Positions 1-12,619 of a DNA stretch of 64,000 bases are shown here, piece after piece. The position numbers and the translations under genes are program-made. A model generated the notes under the pieces. It made no database searches. It saw nothing but the letters and a program-made list of their open reading frames with translations, and was not told where the DNA came from. Position 1 is the first letter of the stretch, and each line of letters opens with the position of its first letter. The stretch is from Epiperipatus broadwayi (taxonomy: Eukaryota > Onychophora > Udeonychophora > Euonychophora > Peripatidae), in the NCBI GenBank assembly GCA_028023455.1, contig JAQFVV010006546.1:532001-596000 (forward strand), in the 5' to 3' direction.

Positions 1-1360
1 AATTAGTAGATTTATGTAATACATTTCAAATAAGTCTCATCATTCATTTATTAATGTATTGTATTTTCATCATATTTGAATATATTTGTTTTTATTAGAT
101 TATATGATTTATTATATGTGTGCGTATTGTTATAAATATGAAAGGCTGTTTGTGCAAAGTAAGAGTAACTTGTTTTATCAACGTAGTAATAAATTTAAAT
201 TTAAAACTTTTTTTTTTAAGATCAATAATTGTCTACAAAATTTCATTTCAATCTGCAAGGTATAAAAAATAAATGTTGTCTTCGTCAATTTCATCAGATA
301 ATCTGAAACACTGGCAATAAATACATAGAAAGTTTCAATAATAATACGCTAGAAATATATTTTTTTGTTACACATATATAAAGTTGACGATATGAATGAA
401 TCATTAATGTAATCATAGATAAATTAATAATAATAATTACTGTTGATAGTTATATTTAATTATAATTAATTAAAAATGAAATATAAAAACATATAGGATA
501 GCAAGTTATTTTTCATCAATTTTATTGTAGAAAGGATAACGGTTATTGTATATATCTTTTTGTTGTTTAGATATTAATTTTATTATTAAAATATTTTTAT
601 TTTATTTATTGATAGAAAAATTAACAGTGTACAAATGAAGAGCAGATATTAATCATATAAATACTGTTCAGAACATATTTATTTCAATTGAAAAATATAA
701 TTAAATACCATGGTAGAATAAAACTTTATTTTGTTCACTCATCAATCCAGATAAGTTTCAATTCTTTCCCTATCGATCTGGATGAGTTTGATAATGATAT
801 CACTAGAAGATGCATGATTTGGGACACTTGAGATATAGTATTTAATAAGGGTATAATGATAGAATAATTTAATTGGAAAAAAGAAGGTATTGTAATTATA
901 ATTTATTAATTACTATTAATATTTAAGTTTTATTTCAATATATGAATACTACATGTTAAGCATTTATTGTAAGTATATTTTGGTAATACATCGTCTAATC
1001 ACTCACACCTCTCAATGGCGCTGTTGCTGGTGATAAACAAATAGATATAACTTTACCGGGCTGTTTTTATTTTGTTGATTTATGTTTTTAATTTTTGGCT
1101 TTGTATTATTTTTTTACCGGTTATATATATATTTTTTAAAAATAATTTTTTTTTTTTTTTTGGCTTTTTAAAACATTCTGTCTTTTTTTTTAAAACAAAC
1201 ATTTCTTTTTTCCAGTCTTTTATTTTTTTTAAGAAACTTCCCGCCCCCCCCCCCAGTCTTTTTTGTTGTTTTTGAAGAATTTTTTTTTTTTTGTCATTTA
1301 CTGTGTTTTTATTCATAAACAAATACATAGAAATTGCTTTTTTACTTTTAAACAAGGCTT
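1..1360. other. AT-rich non-coding DNA, homopolymer tract
   Basis: No open frame with coding character is visible. The stretch is AT-rich and ends in a T-dominated tract (about 1138-1300) containing a run of about 12 C (near 1243-1254). The short ORFs there are products of low complexity. It probably belongs to an intron or upstream part of the host gene whose exons begin at 4683, but no exon was found here. Confidence 0.6.
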
Positions 1361-1384
1361 TCTCATCAGAGCATTCTAAGAGCT

Positions 1385-1730
1385 GTCGTCATATTTCATA
1401 TTCCTTACATTTCATATTCCTTATGGCATTTTGACACATTTCCAACTCAGTTCCAATATGCTTCACTGTAAGCTCATCCCAGCTCCAATAATAAATATTC
1501 AGCAGCTCTCACATCACATTCCATAACCAAATGGAACACCTTCAGTGACATTGACACAATTGATATTCCATTTCAGATGTTTGACAACACCTCAATTTCA
1601 TTAAACCACCACAAAGACATTTTTCTGGGGGGGGGAGTTAAAAAAAATTTTTGGGTTGAAGGAAGGCCACTGCATCTGCTTCTGTAGCAGGTAAATCTAA
1701 AAACTTCAATGCCGGATGGTCGTCTGCCAT
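1385..1730 (-). pseudogene. Merlin/IS1595-like (ISXO2-type) transposase relic
   Basis: On the minus strand an ATG at 1730 opens a reading that begins MADDHPALKFLDLP and continues ATEADAVAFLQ. Beyond a frame-breaking G/C run (about 1627-1636) the peptide YYWSWDELTVKHIGTELEM can be read. From memory, these match the N-terminal part of ISXO2/IS1595-type transposases (Merlin superfamily in animals), which have a short FLQ-containing leader followed by a WSW...E.EM helical region before the DDE domain. The zinc-binding segment normally lying between the two pieces is missing or scrambled, stops interrupt the frame, and no DDE domain is visible. It is a dead fragment. The family call rests on recognised peptide pattern, not an alignment. 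Confidence 0.5.
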
Positions 1731-1739
1731 TTAACTGTT

Positions 1740-2902
<1,163 letters not shown>

Positions 2903-3373
2903 GTTTATATGTATAGAGGTGATGTGAAGAGATATATATCTATGTGTAGGGGATGTATGGATTTTTGATATGTATATTTATATGTAAAATGAAGGTTAAG
3001 TAGTTGTATTTGTAATATTTGAATATGGTTAATTAATATAATTTGGAAGTTAGAAGTTTAAAATAGAATAAGTTTTATAAAATTGATAACAGAGGGAGCT
3101 ATTTTAAATGAATAACAAGACAGAAAATTTGAAATAACAGTCAGTTTAATTAAGGCAGTCAAGAAGATAGAGGTAATAGTGTTAAAGAAAAATATTATTT
3201 AGTAATGTAGAGATAAAAATTATAAAAGTAAAATTAAAGATAGTAAAATAAAAAATGTAATATATTAGATAATTATAAATAATAAAATAATATTGGAAAT
3301 ATTATAAAAGAATAATATATAAAAGTAAATTAAAGATAGTAAAATAAAAGATTTTTTATATATTAGATAATTA

Positions 3374-3634
3374 AGCAATTATTTTATCTAGTGTTTACAA
3401 TTATATTACATTCAAATATCAGCCTTTCAAGCTAATTGAGCATGCGCCTTTTGAGAGGGTTAAATAAATGAATACTTTCCTCTTCAATCCAAGATATAGT
3501 ACTTATGCAGGAATAAAAAGGATCCTCTTATTCCTACGACTCAAATTCTTTTATTGAAGAGGAAAGTATTCATTTATTTAACACTCTCAAAAGGTGCATG
3601 CTCAATTAGCTTGAAAGGCTGATATTTGAATCTA
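3374..3634. mobile_element. Fold-back insertion flanked by 14-bp direct repeats
   Basis: Two arms of about 87 bp, 3402-3488 and 3553-3639, are near-perfect reverse complements around a 64-nt loop. The insertion sits inside a tandemly repeated AT-rich unit (a first unit around 3240-3340, resumed after the insertion from about 3649). The same 14 bp, atattagataatta, lies at 3360-3373 and again at 3635-3648, consistent with a target-site duplication. About 28 bp of unpaired sequence lies between the left duplicate and the left arm. A diverged single-arm copy occurs at 21345-21475. No coding capacity and no hammerhead core were found in this copy. Confidence 0.6.
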
Positions 3635-3779
3635 ATATTAGATAATTATAAAATAATGAAATAATATTGGTAATATTATAAAGAAATAATATTTAAAGGG
3701 TTTTTTTAAAAGGTAAAAAGTAAAAATAAAATAGTTTCAAAAGGTAAAAATATTTTAAAAAAAGGTGTATTGAATATGT

Positions 3780-4095
3780 TTTTGTATTATATATATATAT
3801 ATGTAGGTAGAGTATAAATATGGATGTGTATTTATAAAGATATATGAAGATTGTATATATGTCTGTGGGTGTATGTATATCTGTGTGTATATATGTATAG
3901 TTAAAAGAACTATGTATATATATATATATTGGATATGCATATGTATATATAGATGTAGATATGTATTATATATATGTCTTGTAAATTTATATGTATGTGT
4001 ATGAAAAAGATATATGTGTATATTTATGTATGTATATGGGTATTTTATATATGTGTAAAATTATGGTTATATACATGTATATATATATGAAATGA
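3780..4095. repeat. Degenerate (TATG/TGTA)n microsatellite-like DNA
   Basis: Alternating purine-pyrimidine DNA made of TATATG, TGTATG and TATA variants. It has no coding content. Confidence 0.7.
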
Positions 4096-4120
4096 TGATT
4101 GTATATTTATATTATTCAAA

Positions 4121-4165
4121 TCTTGTAGCTCTGATGAAGACTGCTGGACAGTCGAAACTGTAAGA
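4121..4165 (+). ncRNA. Hammerhead-ribozyme-like core
   Basis: CTGATGA at 4131-4137 is followed by A, a 5-bp stem GACTG/CAGTC (4139-4143 with 4149-4153) closed by loop CTGGA, then GAAAC (4154-4158) and TGTA. This matches the conserved hammerhead order CUGANGA, stem II, GAAA, with a possible minimal stem III (AC/GU) and a UA cleavage step. Stem I pairing is weak (two sure base pairs). AATAAA follows at about 4165. Hammerhead motifs with very short stem III are known from Penelope-like elements, and a similar arrangement is seen at 57.6 kb here. Activity is untested and the unpaired A after CTGATGA is atypical. Confidence 0.5.
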
Positions 4166-4484
4166 AAATAAAGAAGTTTTTAAGAAAATTTGTTGCATTA
4201 ACATGTATATGAATAGCATTATAAGCAATATATATTTCTCTCATGTATAATGATAGGGATTAGTAAGAGACATTTTTTATAAGACAACATAACAAACTTT
4301 AAAGGAATATGTGATAAATATTCAAGATTCATTTAAATATTATATATGAAACATTTGAGATTAAGATTTATACAATAAATATTTTTAAAATGCTCTCTAA
4401 CCTAGCATTAAAGAATAATTAACAAGAATAAAACAACTATGCCTCATTTTATTGTACAGTGTTATGAGTCTTAACATCGAATGT

Positions 4485-4485
4485 G

Positions 4486-4532
<47 letters not shown>
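4485..4532. repeat. (AT)n microsatellite
   Basis: About 24 AT units, immediately upstream of an internal repeat that resembles the right arm of the fold-back at 44.1 kb. Confidence 0.95.
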
Positions 4533-4535
<3 letters not shown>

Positions 4536-4682
4536 ACTAAAGATATTCTTATATACAAAGATGAATTTCCACTTTTATTGTTTAAGGGAGGTTGCTTTAA
4601 CAACAGATGGAGATTGTTATTGATATTGGTATTGTTTAAGTGTTGACTGCTTTCATGTATATATATATTTATTTATTTGTAG

Positions 4683-4778
4683 TCCCGAATATTATATATT
4701 AAGAACCCAGAAGAGGCTAATTTAAATAATCATTCTTCAGATGAGAATAATGTTAACTCTACTCTGGAAACAATTAGT
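4683..4778 (+). CDS. Exon of coiled-coil-like host gene (first seen in window)
   Basis: A 96-bp block, open in phase 0, lies between an acceptor (pyrimidine-rich, tttgtAG at 4681-4682) and a consensus donor (GTAAGT at 4779). It encodes 32 residues including ILYIKNPEEANLNN and DENNVNSTLETIS, polar and Asn/Glu-rich. It is probably the same gene as the seven downstream + strand exons: phase 0 at both ends fits the next exon at 20391. There is no start codon, so the gene begins further upstream, probably before the window. The protein family is not recognised. Confidence rests on good splice sites plus codon-like composition that stands out from the flanking AT-rich DNA. Confidence 0.7.
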
Positions 4779-7700
4779 GTAAGTATATAAATGAAAATTA
4801 GTTCAATGTCTACATATATTTTATCATTATTATCATTTTTTATCATTATGAATACATTTCAAGATAAGGACTTTCTGAATTTAATTCACTTTCTCTAGAT
4901 ATAGCTTTTTTCTCAACACCATTCCATAATTTTATTTATTTTCTCATATATGATCTTTTTCTAGAACTTGTGGTCTACATTAACTTGTGATTCATTTTGA
5001 AATTTCAATTCTCCATCTATTAACATCTTTTATCAGTGACATTCAATTCTAACTTTATTTTAGCCCCTTAATTTTTTCTGCCGATATATCATGTATTTTG
5101 ACATTGATAGTTCCTTAATTATTCTCAACATATATTACTTTATCTCTCTCATTCCCAGATTAAGGTAAAGTTAAAATCAATTAATTTCTAGAGTTCTTAA
5201 CTAAATATGATTAAATGATTTATTTAACGAAAGATAAAATTAATAATTAGAATTAACTTATCCCAGATATGATGAAGATATCAAAGGGATTTTATTATAT
5301 CTCACAAAACCTTACTGAAAAATATATTTCAACTAGTGAGGAAAAATAGTACTAATGCAAATGTATTCAGTAAAGAAAATCAATTTAAGTGGAAGTATGA
5401 GATCTTTTATTTTGATATGTAAAAATTTCAGTAATATCAGACAACTATATTAAAAATAGAAGTTATTTTATTTTAATAATAATTATATAAACAAAACAAC
5501 AAAATATTAATGAATAATAAATGTACTTCTTATATAAAAAGTTATCAGCAAGGTAATTACAAATATTATAATTTGTTCTCTTTAAATAATCTAATGGGTT
5601 ATGATTATGGGCATGGTCAATAAAATAAGTTTATTGAAGTTTTTACTGACAATAATTTTAATAACATACACTTAACATTAAATCCACATAATGGAAGTTA
5701 AGATTCGAAGCACAAATTAATAACACTATTGGCCCAAATAATTGCAGCAAATTACAATTATTACTCCTATTTTATCTTGAATGGTAATAACAATTAATAC
5801 ATTTAGAAATTTTAATTCAATTACATTTTTGTCATATTCTCATGGCTATAATTCCAATAATTATAAATCCATTATCTTTGAGCTGACATTAGAAATGTAG
5901 TTTTGCATGAAATGAACAATTTAATCCTTTAAAAAACAATAGGCTAATAATATCATAATGGTTTATGGTTGTCACACATAATATAAGTTGTGATTTGATA
6001 ATCCATTAATTTGAGCAAGTAAAATTTCCAGCTATAATTCAGGTCATCTTAGTAACTTAAGAGACTTAACAGAAGATAAATAATCCATTAGCTTGAATTA
6101 TTTCCATTAATATTTTGAATAGATTCCATATATGAACAACTATATGTTGAATATTAATCCATAATTTGTACAAAGTTTTTTCTAACATTCAATAAATCTA
6201 TAGGGAGAAGCAGTCATTATTATTTCAAATAAGTTATTTCAACTTGAAGAAGAGGTGTATGATTTCTAGTATATTTTATATTTATAGTATCCCATAAGCA
6301 ATTTTATAAAGTCTATTAATGACTTAAAATAAATAAGTTTAATTTTCTTTTAAATAATATTCTATGATAATCTTTCTTGTTATAATTTTTATTTATTTTA
6401 GGCAACTGAGAAAATACATGACTAGCAGGTTCCTCTATGCATTCATTCATGCTGGAGAAAATGAACAAGATGGCTAATTTAAAAATTTAATTAGATATAA
6501 TCCTTGATGAACTTTAATTGAGTGAAATCTATTCAAAAATTTTTAGGGGGAGATATTTATAGCTTAGTATCATGTGGTCTGTAAGATCATCTAATATTAC
6601 CTAGATTTCTGTGCTTTCCAATATTTTATAAAGAAAATCGGTCCCATTACTATGGTAATAATTTATAGCGAGTGAGGTGAAGCAGATGGGAATTTTTAAA
6701 AGTGTGAAATTTTGAGATAACAATAAACTTAACCATTAAAAATTTCATGTTTTATTTTAATTTAGATTACTATTCTACAAATAAAATATACAGTGATTTA
6801 TTTTACTTATACATAATCTATAATATCAGAATATTATACAATAATAATTAGTTTGATTATATTTTAAAGTTCTCAAAATTTTATTAATAAATTGATCTAA
6901 TAAATAATTTATTAACTGAATTTTAATAAATAAACAAATTTCATTTGATAATTTTTCACTGATAACTTTTAAATTGGTGATGTTTTTATCATATAAACAT
7001 TCATGGATGCACACATATACGTTCAAAAGGAATGTTAAAATTTCTTGTTTTAGCTAAGTGTAATATTGATTGTTCAATTTTTGCAACATAACTATTATAT
7101 TAATATTTTAAATATTGTATTTTGTTGTAGTTGGTCTAGTACATACTATCTTGTAGAGTTTACCATCAATTGTGTGTGTGTGTGTTTGCTGCTTGCACAA
7201 ATATAAAAAAAAATCAACTGCACTTTTTGAAAAGAGGGGGGGGGTTTGACATATTTTTGCTGTGCTTTGGTTAATAAAATCTGTTTGGAAAACATTTTGG
7301 GTAACGTTCTGTTATTCTATTCTAATAGGTAGTACCATAAGAAACTTTTTAAATTCACTTTTAATCATATCATCTGCCATCTTACCAATAATAGTGATTA
7401 ATTTAATTAGTTTAACACTAAAAGAAAGCCACTATCTTTTTTTTATAGGTTATGGCTATGCTTTATTAATTCCCCTAATAAATATAAAGTTGCAATATTT
7501 TCAATCAGTGCTAGTCATCTCTTGGAAGAATACCAATTTTTCTTTATTAAGCAAAGAAAGCACTATATCAAATCCCTTAACCATTCCCTTTCTCATAGAT
7601 GTCTGAGCAATCTTGATTAAAACAAAAGACTTACATAATATAATATATATATAGTTTAATAAATTAACAATTGAAGCAATCTATAATAAATAATTAACAA

Positions 7701-8850
7701 CACATGCATTCACAAAATGTATATTATTTTAATAAAAATACGATCAAAAATTTATTTTTTACATTAAATAAACAATTTTAATGATGATAAAGGCAAATTA
7801 AAGTAGCTATTGCATGCTTTAGTTTATAATTGATTTTACCTTGACTTTTTTTTGTTTGAGTAATTGAAAGCAAAATGATTTTTGTTTAAAATGATTTTAT
7901 GTTTATACATATAGAGATTTTTTAAATTTTCATATACAGTATATTAGACTAAAACTAAAAAAATAAATAAAGTAACAATAAAAATTACTTTCTTTTCAAA
8001 TATATTACTTTTTCATCCATATGTTTATGATATGTATGTATTTAACATACAGACATGTAGCAATACAATTTTAAATAAACTTACATATAGCTATAAAAAT
8101 TAAATACTGTCTAATGCTATACTAGCAATTAAAATAAAATAGAAATTCATATAACACTACAATACTATCCAAAACAACAAAATTTTACTAAAATTATTCC
8201 ACAATCATGGTTTTATCTACTAACAAATAGACCTTCTCAATTGAAAAAAGTGATTTGAAAAGAAGAGTAAAAGAAATTGATGATAAAATTTTTTGAATCT
8301 GAGACCATCAATCTCATGAAGACATCCTTCGATGTTAAAGGAAATTGATTGTTGAAGTGAATGATGGGAAGTCTATTTTGTTTTGTATATATATATTGTA
8401 CCGGTCGAAACTGTATGTCCATCCAACAAGATTTAGAATCTAGGCAAAAGTACCATGAATCCAATCATGCGCGAGATACACAGATCAGGAGCAATCATTA
8501 ATTCTAACCTATTTGCCCATTACCCAAATCTATAACATTATGAAAAACACCTAGGGTGATACCACATAAATTCATTACATCCTGGCTTGGTGCTACAACA
8601 TTTTACATGAAACTGAACTGGTGATGATGATGAGAGATTGGGTGAACCCAAGATATTAAATTATGAGTATATATAAATCTAAATATTAATAATGAAATTC
8701 GAACAACTGGATTAAGTTTAAAATATAAATATTTATTTTAACAATTGATGATGAGTTTAGATATATATAATTGACTATGCTTATAAAACTGTTTTGATTA
8801 TACACATTAAAGAATATTATTAAGATTATATTGATATTGACAAATATTAA
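4779..8850. other. Intronic AT-rich DNA without recognisable genes
   Basis: First part of a 15.6-kb intron. A 114-codon ORF at 7262-7606 encodes hydrophobic residues but matches nothing I recognise and has no supporting context. A short segment around 6417-6445 resembles one near 48006-48030 (a CTAGCAGGTT motif in both), perhaps a short dispersed repeat. Confidence 0.5.
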
Positions 8851-9496
8851 GTTAGTGCGGCGGTTACAAGAGACGGATTTGTCGGAGTGGTTTGGTGGCC
8901 ATTTTATACATAATCATACATTTATAAAGATATAATCGAGTTTCACTAATTAAAAGATTTTAATACATAAGTTTATTGTTTTTATTTAGATATTTCATTT
9001 ATAATTACAATGTGGATACATTTTGATTGGCAGTATAAAACCTTATTTCTTTTATATTTTTCAACATTTAATGATGGGATATAGCGAAAACTCAATATTT
9101 GTGGGAAAAGTTTATTTCAGTAAAGAGGGAGGGCAGCTTTGCGATAAGTTGGGTTTAAACACCAACAAATAGAAAGAGAAAAACAGAATGTTTTATTGTC
9201 GTATATTATTACAATTTTACTTTGCTAAACAGGCTGAAACTAACTGTAAGAAATGGCGGTGCTAGCATAATATCATCGAGAGGAAATGGCACATTTGGCC
9301 AGGATAAGGTCATTCTCCAATTTTATGTAACGATGGTACATGCCAGCTTTCTGCTGAGACGGTACAGGAAGAAGAGGGTTGGTAGGAAGGTACTATAGGC
9401 CGAACCATGGCAAACTATACATTGCTTCATCTACTCTAACCTGGACGATCTAGAAGTAAACATAGACTTCTTTATGATGAGGATACTAACGACGAA

Positions 9497-9535
9497 GCTT
9501 TGAATCCCTGGAGTGAGGTACAGGCGATTCAAAGC
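9497..9535. other. Hairpin with conserved 19-nt loop, copy A
   Basis: A perfect 10-bp stem GCTTTGAATC/GATTCAAAGC encloses the 19-nt loop CCTGGAGTGAGGTACAGGC, itself able to form a 4-bp CCTG/CAGG inner stem. The same loop recurs in copy B at 9585-9615 on a different stem. Confidence 0.6.
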
Positions 9536-9584
9536 ATTATACAATATATATACTTGGAGGAAATAATGACTAGCGAAATGATCG

Positions 9585-9615
9585 TGATTCCCTGGAGTGA
9601 GGTACAGGCGAATCA
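9585..9615. other. Hairpin with conserved 19-nt loop, copy B
   Basis: The stem TGATTC/GAATCA encloses the same 19-nt loop as copy A at 9507-9525. The stem letters differ from copy A on both sides, yet base pairing is kept. Confidence 0.6.
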
Positions 9616-10195
9616 GATCAAAGCTGTATATGGCTTATAAATAATTAGATATATGCTAGCAACACTATATAAGATAAAATCAATAAATTTAACTATTAAA
9701 GAAAAGCCTTAAATGGTTTAACAAATACGTAACAACATGTGAGTATAATGACCTACGTAATATAAAGTCATTGATTATAAAGTAACTAGTATTAATAAAG
9801 CTTGCATTGCTCCCCACTTTTTGAATCAATATTTTAATATAGTAATTAAAAACTCAAGGATGCAAATTACAAAATAAAGTTAAGTGGCTAGTCTTTGTGG
9901 AGATAATGATCAATAAGAAATTTATAACTCTCACGGATACCAATAGCCACCCCGGATTGCAAAATATTTATACGTTTCGTATAAATTTACGACAAAACAT
10001 TTAGATAAAAATATTCATTTAAAATATAACCCAAACTTACGAAGTATTTAAAATAATTAATAAGAACGCATTTTAATTCTCCACCCCTTCCCTGTTTAAT
10101 AGAAGTTCGTAAGATTAAGTTTTTAGTGGCATTTATAAATAAAGGAAGAAAATATAAAAATATTCATAAACTTAAATCATAACCGCACTAACTAG

Positions 10196-12619
10196 TAAAA
10201 ATAATAATAAGTGTGAGTTGGCTGAAATAATAATTAGGCAGCAAAGAATTGATATAAACGGTTAACAAAGCTTTAAAAAAACATTAAATATAATGAAATT
10301 ATTATCTTACAAATTAATTTATATAGTTAAAGGTGGATAAGGCAGTTATACATTCTTTTGTCTGGTTACCTCAGGGTTCTTTGGAAGCACCAGTGAATCT
10401 ACTGCAGCAGGCAGCATTCTTTGGGGCTACATTGTGGCATGGCTCGGCTGAAGACAGCGGATGGCAATTTGGTTCTCCTAAATTTCAAATGGATGTGAAG
10501 TCACCTAGCAATGACTGACCCAACTCTAACATAATAGATTTTTAGCTTTATTTATATCAGTTTTTGGCCCTTTAGAGAAAACTTATTCTAAAATAGATTT
10601 TTTGCCTTTAATGGATCTCTATTTTAGGAGAATCTTTGCTCTATTGTTAGTAAAGATTCAGTTTTAAGATAACTGTCTAAAATCAATTCACATCAATTTC
10701 CTGCTTGGAAATGAATTTGAATAAAACAATATTAATAGCTAACTAAAATGCATTAGCTTTGTTTTAGCTTTTACTTTTTAAGTTTTAATTTACAATTTCC
10801 TGGTTTAAAATCATAAGACAAACTCCCCACCCCTTTAATTATTTCAGACAGTTATCTTGAATTTACATTTTATTTTATGAAAAAAAAAATTATAACGTAT
10901 TAAAATATAAAAATACAATTTTTAAAAAATACAAAATTACCTAATATTTTTAATTATGTATATATACTACTATAATATACGTTTTACAAAAAAAAATGAT
11001 GACATGTGGACAGTGGTAAAAGTGTGAAACTCGACCTTGAACTAAGGTCGACTGTTTCAATATATATATATAGTGTGTGTGTGTTTAGTTGAATTTCACT
11101 TGAGATGGTCTATTTGTTAATATATTATAACAGAATAGAATAGTAAAGAAAGTTGTTTGAACCGAGGTGATGGAACATCTCTCATCATCACACCACAAAT
11201 AAACAAAATCTAAAATTAATTATTCAAATAATGTTTAATAATTCAAAATATATATATATAAGTAATGAAGAATTAAAGTAAGATATAGAGATATTTCAAG
11301 TAAGTACGAGATATTAAAATAATTTTTACTATTTAAAAAATATATAAGCAATTTTATATATTCAGAGATAGCATGAGAGATGAGAACATTCAGAGAGATC
11401 AGCCAGTCATTGTTTGGAGCAATCATGATCAACTATACGTCAACCAGCATTATCAATTATAAAAGTAAGTAATACTCATAATAACCATTCATCATCATGA
11501 ATGTTCAATCAAAATATCAATACAATAAATCAATAGTCAATCTAGTGACAGGATTGGAAATGAGTCTTCTGTAGACCAGGCTAACTATTGAGCCATCACC
11601 AGCTTGGGACAATTATTTAACCTAAGTACTAATGCATTAGAATACATAAGAATTAAAACAATAATTCTGGGACATTAAAATATGATGATCATCATCAATG
11701 CTCTGGATACTGTACCATTAATGTACTGGCCAACTATAAACTTAATTTCTAAGAATAAACTAAAATAAAATATAGTGATGGGGCTGTAAAGAATACAATC
11801 TTATATGCTAACTGGGATAATGATGATGATTGATTACCACTGGATGCCCCTTAGGCACTAAATATATCCCTATTTATATATCAGCCATTATACATGAGTC
11901 TGATTAGATGAACAGAAGCTTTATAACTGTTACAGTCATCAAGAAATGATGCAAATAATAATTGAAATACAAGTTTATTAACAATAATAAAAATAAAAAT
12001 GATATTAAGTTCTTTAGAATTAAGCTACACATATAAGCCTTCTGATTTTGATTTACATACAATAACAAAAAAAAGTTATCACATCATGATTTACATATAC
12101 ATGATTTACAAAATTCAAATTATTACAGTGATTTGCATATATGTGATTTACAAATTTAAGTTATTACCTTCATTTACATACATTGAGTTACACATATGTT
12201 CCAATAGGTTTATGTAAAGCCAGACAACACACAGACATATGGCTTAATATAAAATGAACATTCTTGATTGACATTTAATACTAAAAAAGATTAAAATTTA
12301 CATATAAATGTCTATTTGACACACGTTGATATTTGCAATACAATTGACATATATACGCACTCACATATATATATACACGTAATTTCTGAACTTTTGCCCT
12401 ACACTAATACATGACCAAACTTTTAAGTTATATTTTTAATAATATAAATGCCCATGCTAGGTTCACTAAAACTGCACATATATATCCACATATCATTGGG
12501 ATATATTAATTTATTTACATAACATATTTGAATTTATCAAAATAATAAAATTACTTAATTTTTATCTAAATGTATCTATCTAACATGCAGTTGATATATA
12601 TATATATATATTTATATAT
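10196..12619. other. Intronic non-coding DNA
   Basis: A 61-codon ORF at 10333-10518 lies in a locally GC-richer patch but is unrecognised. A splice-like block ending at a GTAAGT (11464) has a stop codon just before the donor and is not accepted as an exon. The remainder is AT-rich with (AT)n near 12597-12619. Confidence 0.5.

Larger units (their letters stand above)
8849..10195. mobile_element. Candidate TIR-bounded repeat with CpG-bearing interior
   Basis: The sequence AGTTAGTGCGG (8850-8860, followed after CGG by TTA) recurs inverted as CCGCACTAACT at 10183-10193. The enclosed 1.35 kb has more CpG and GC than its surroundings, which suggests an inserted element rather than old intron. No transposase is readable, and I could not define a target-site duplication. 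Inside lie two nearly identical hairpins (9497-9535 and 9585-9615). It could be a non-autonomous DNA element or part of another repeat family; the termini may also be coincidental. Confidence 0.35.

Noticed and set aside
1367-1385. CTGATGA on the minus strand near 1370, and similar boxes near 290 and 26911
   Set aside because: CTGATGA is present, but there is no stem II or correctly placed GAAA.
7262-7606. 114-codon ORF with hydrophobic segments
   Set aside because: No recognised motif, no splice sites or element context; AT-rich hydrophobic ORFs of this size are expected by chance.
10333-10518. 61-codon GC-richer ORF
   Set aside because: No family resemblance and no exon borders; possibly a repeat fragment but unsupported.
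11354-11463. Exon-like block ending at GTAAGT
   Set aside because: The only near-open frame has a TAA two codons before the donor, and the other frames have early stops.
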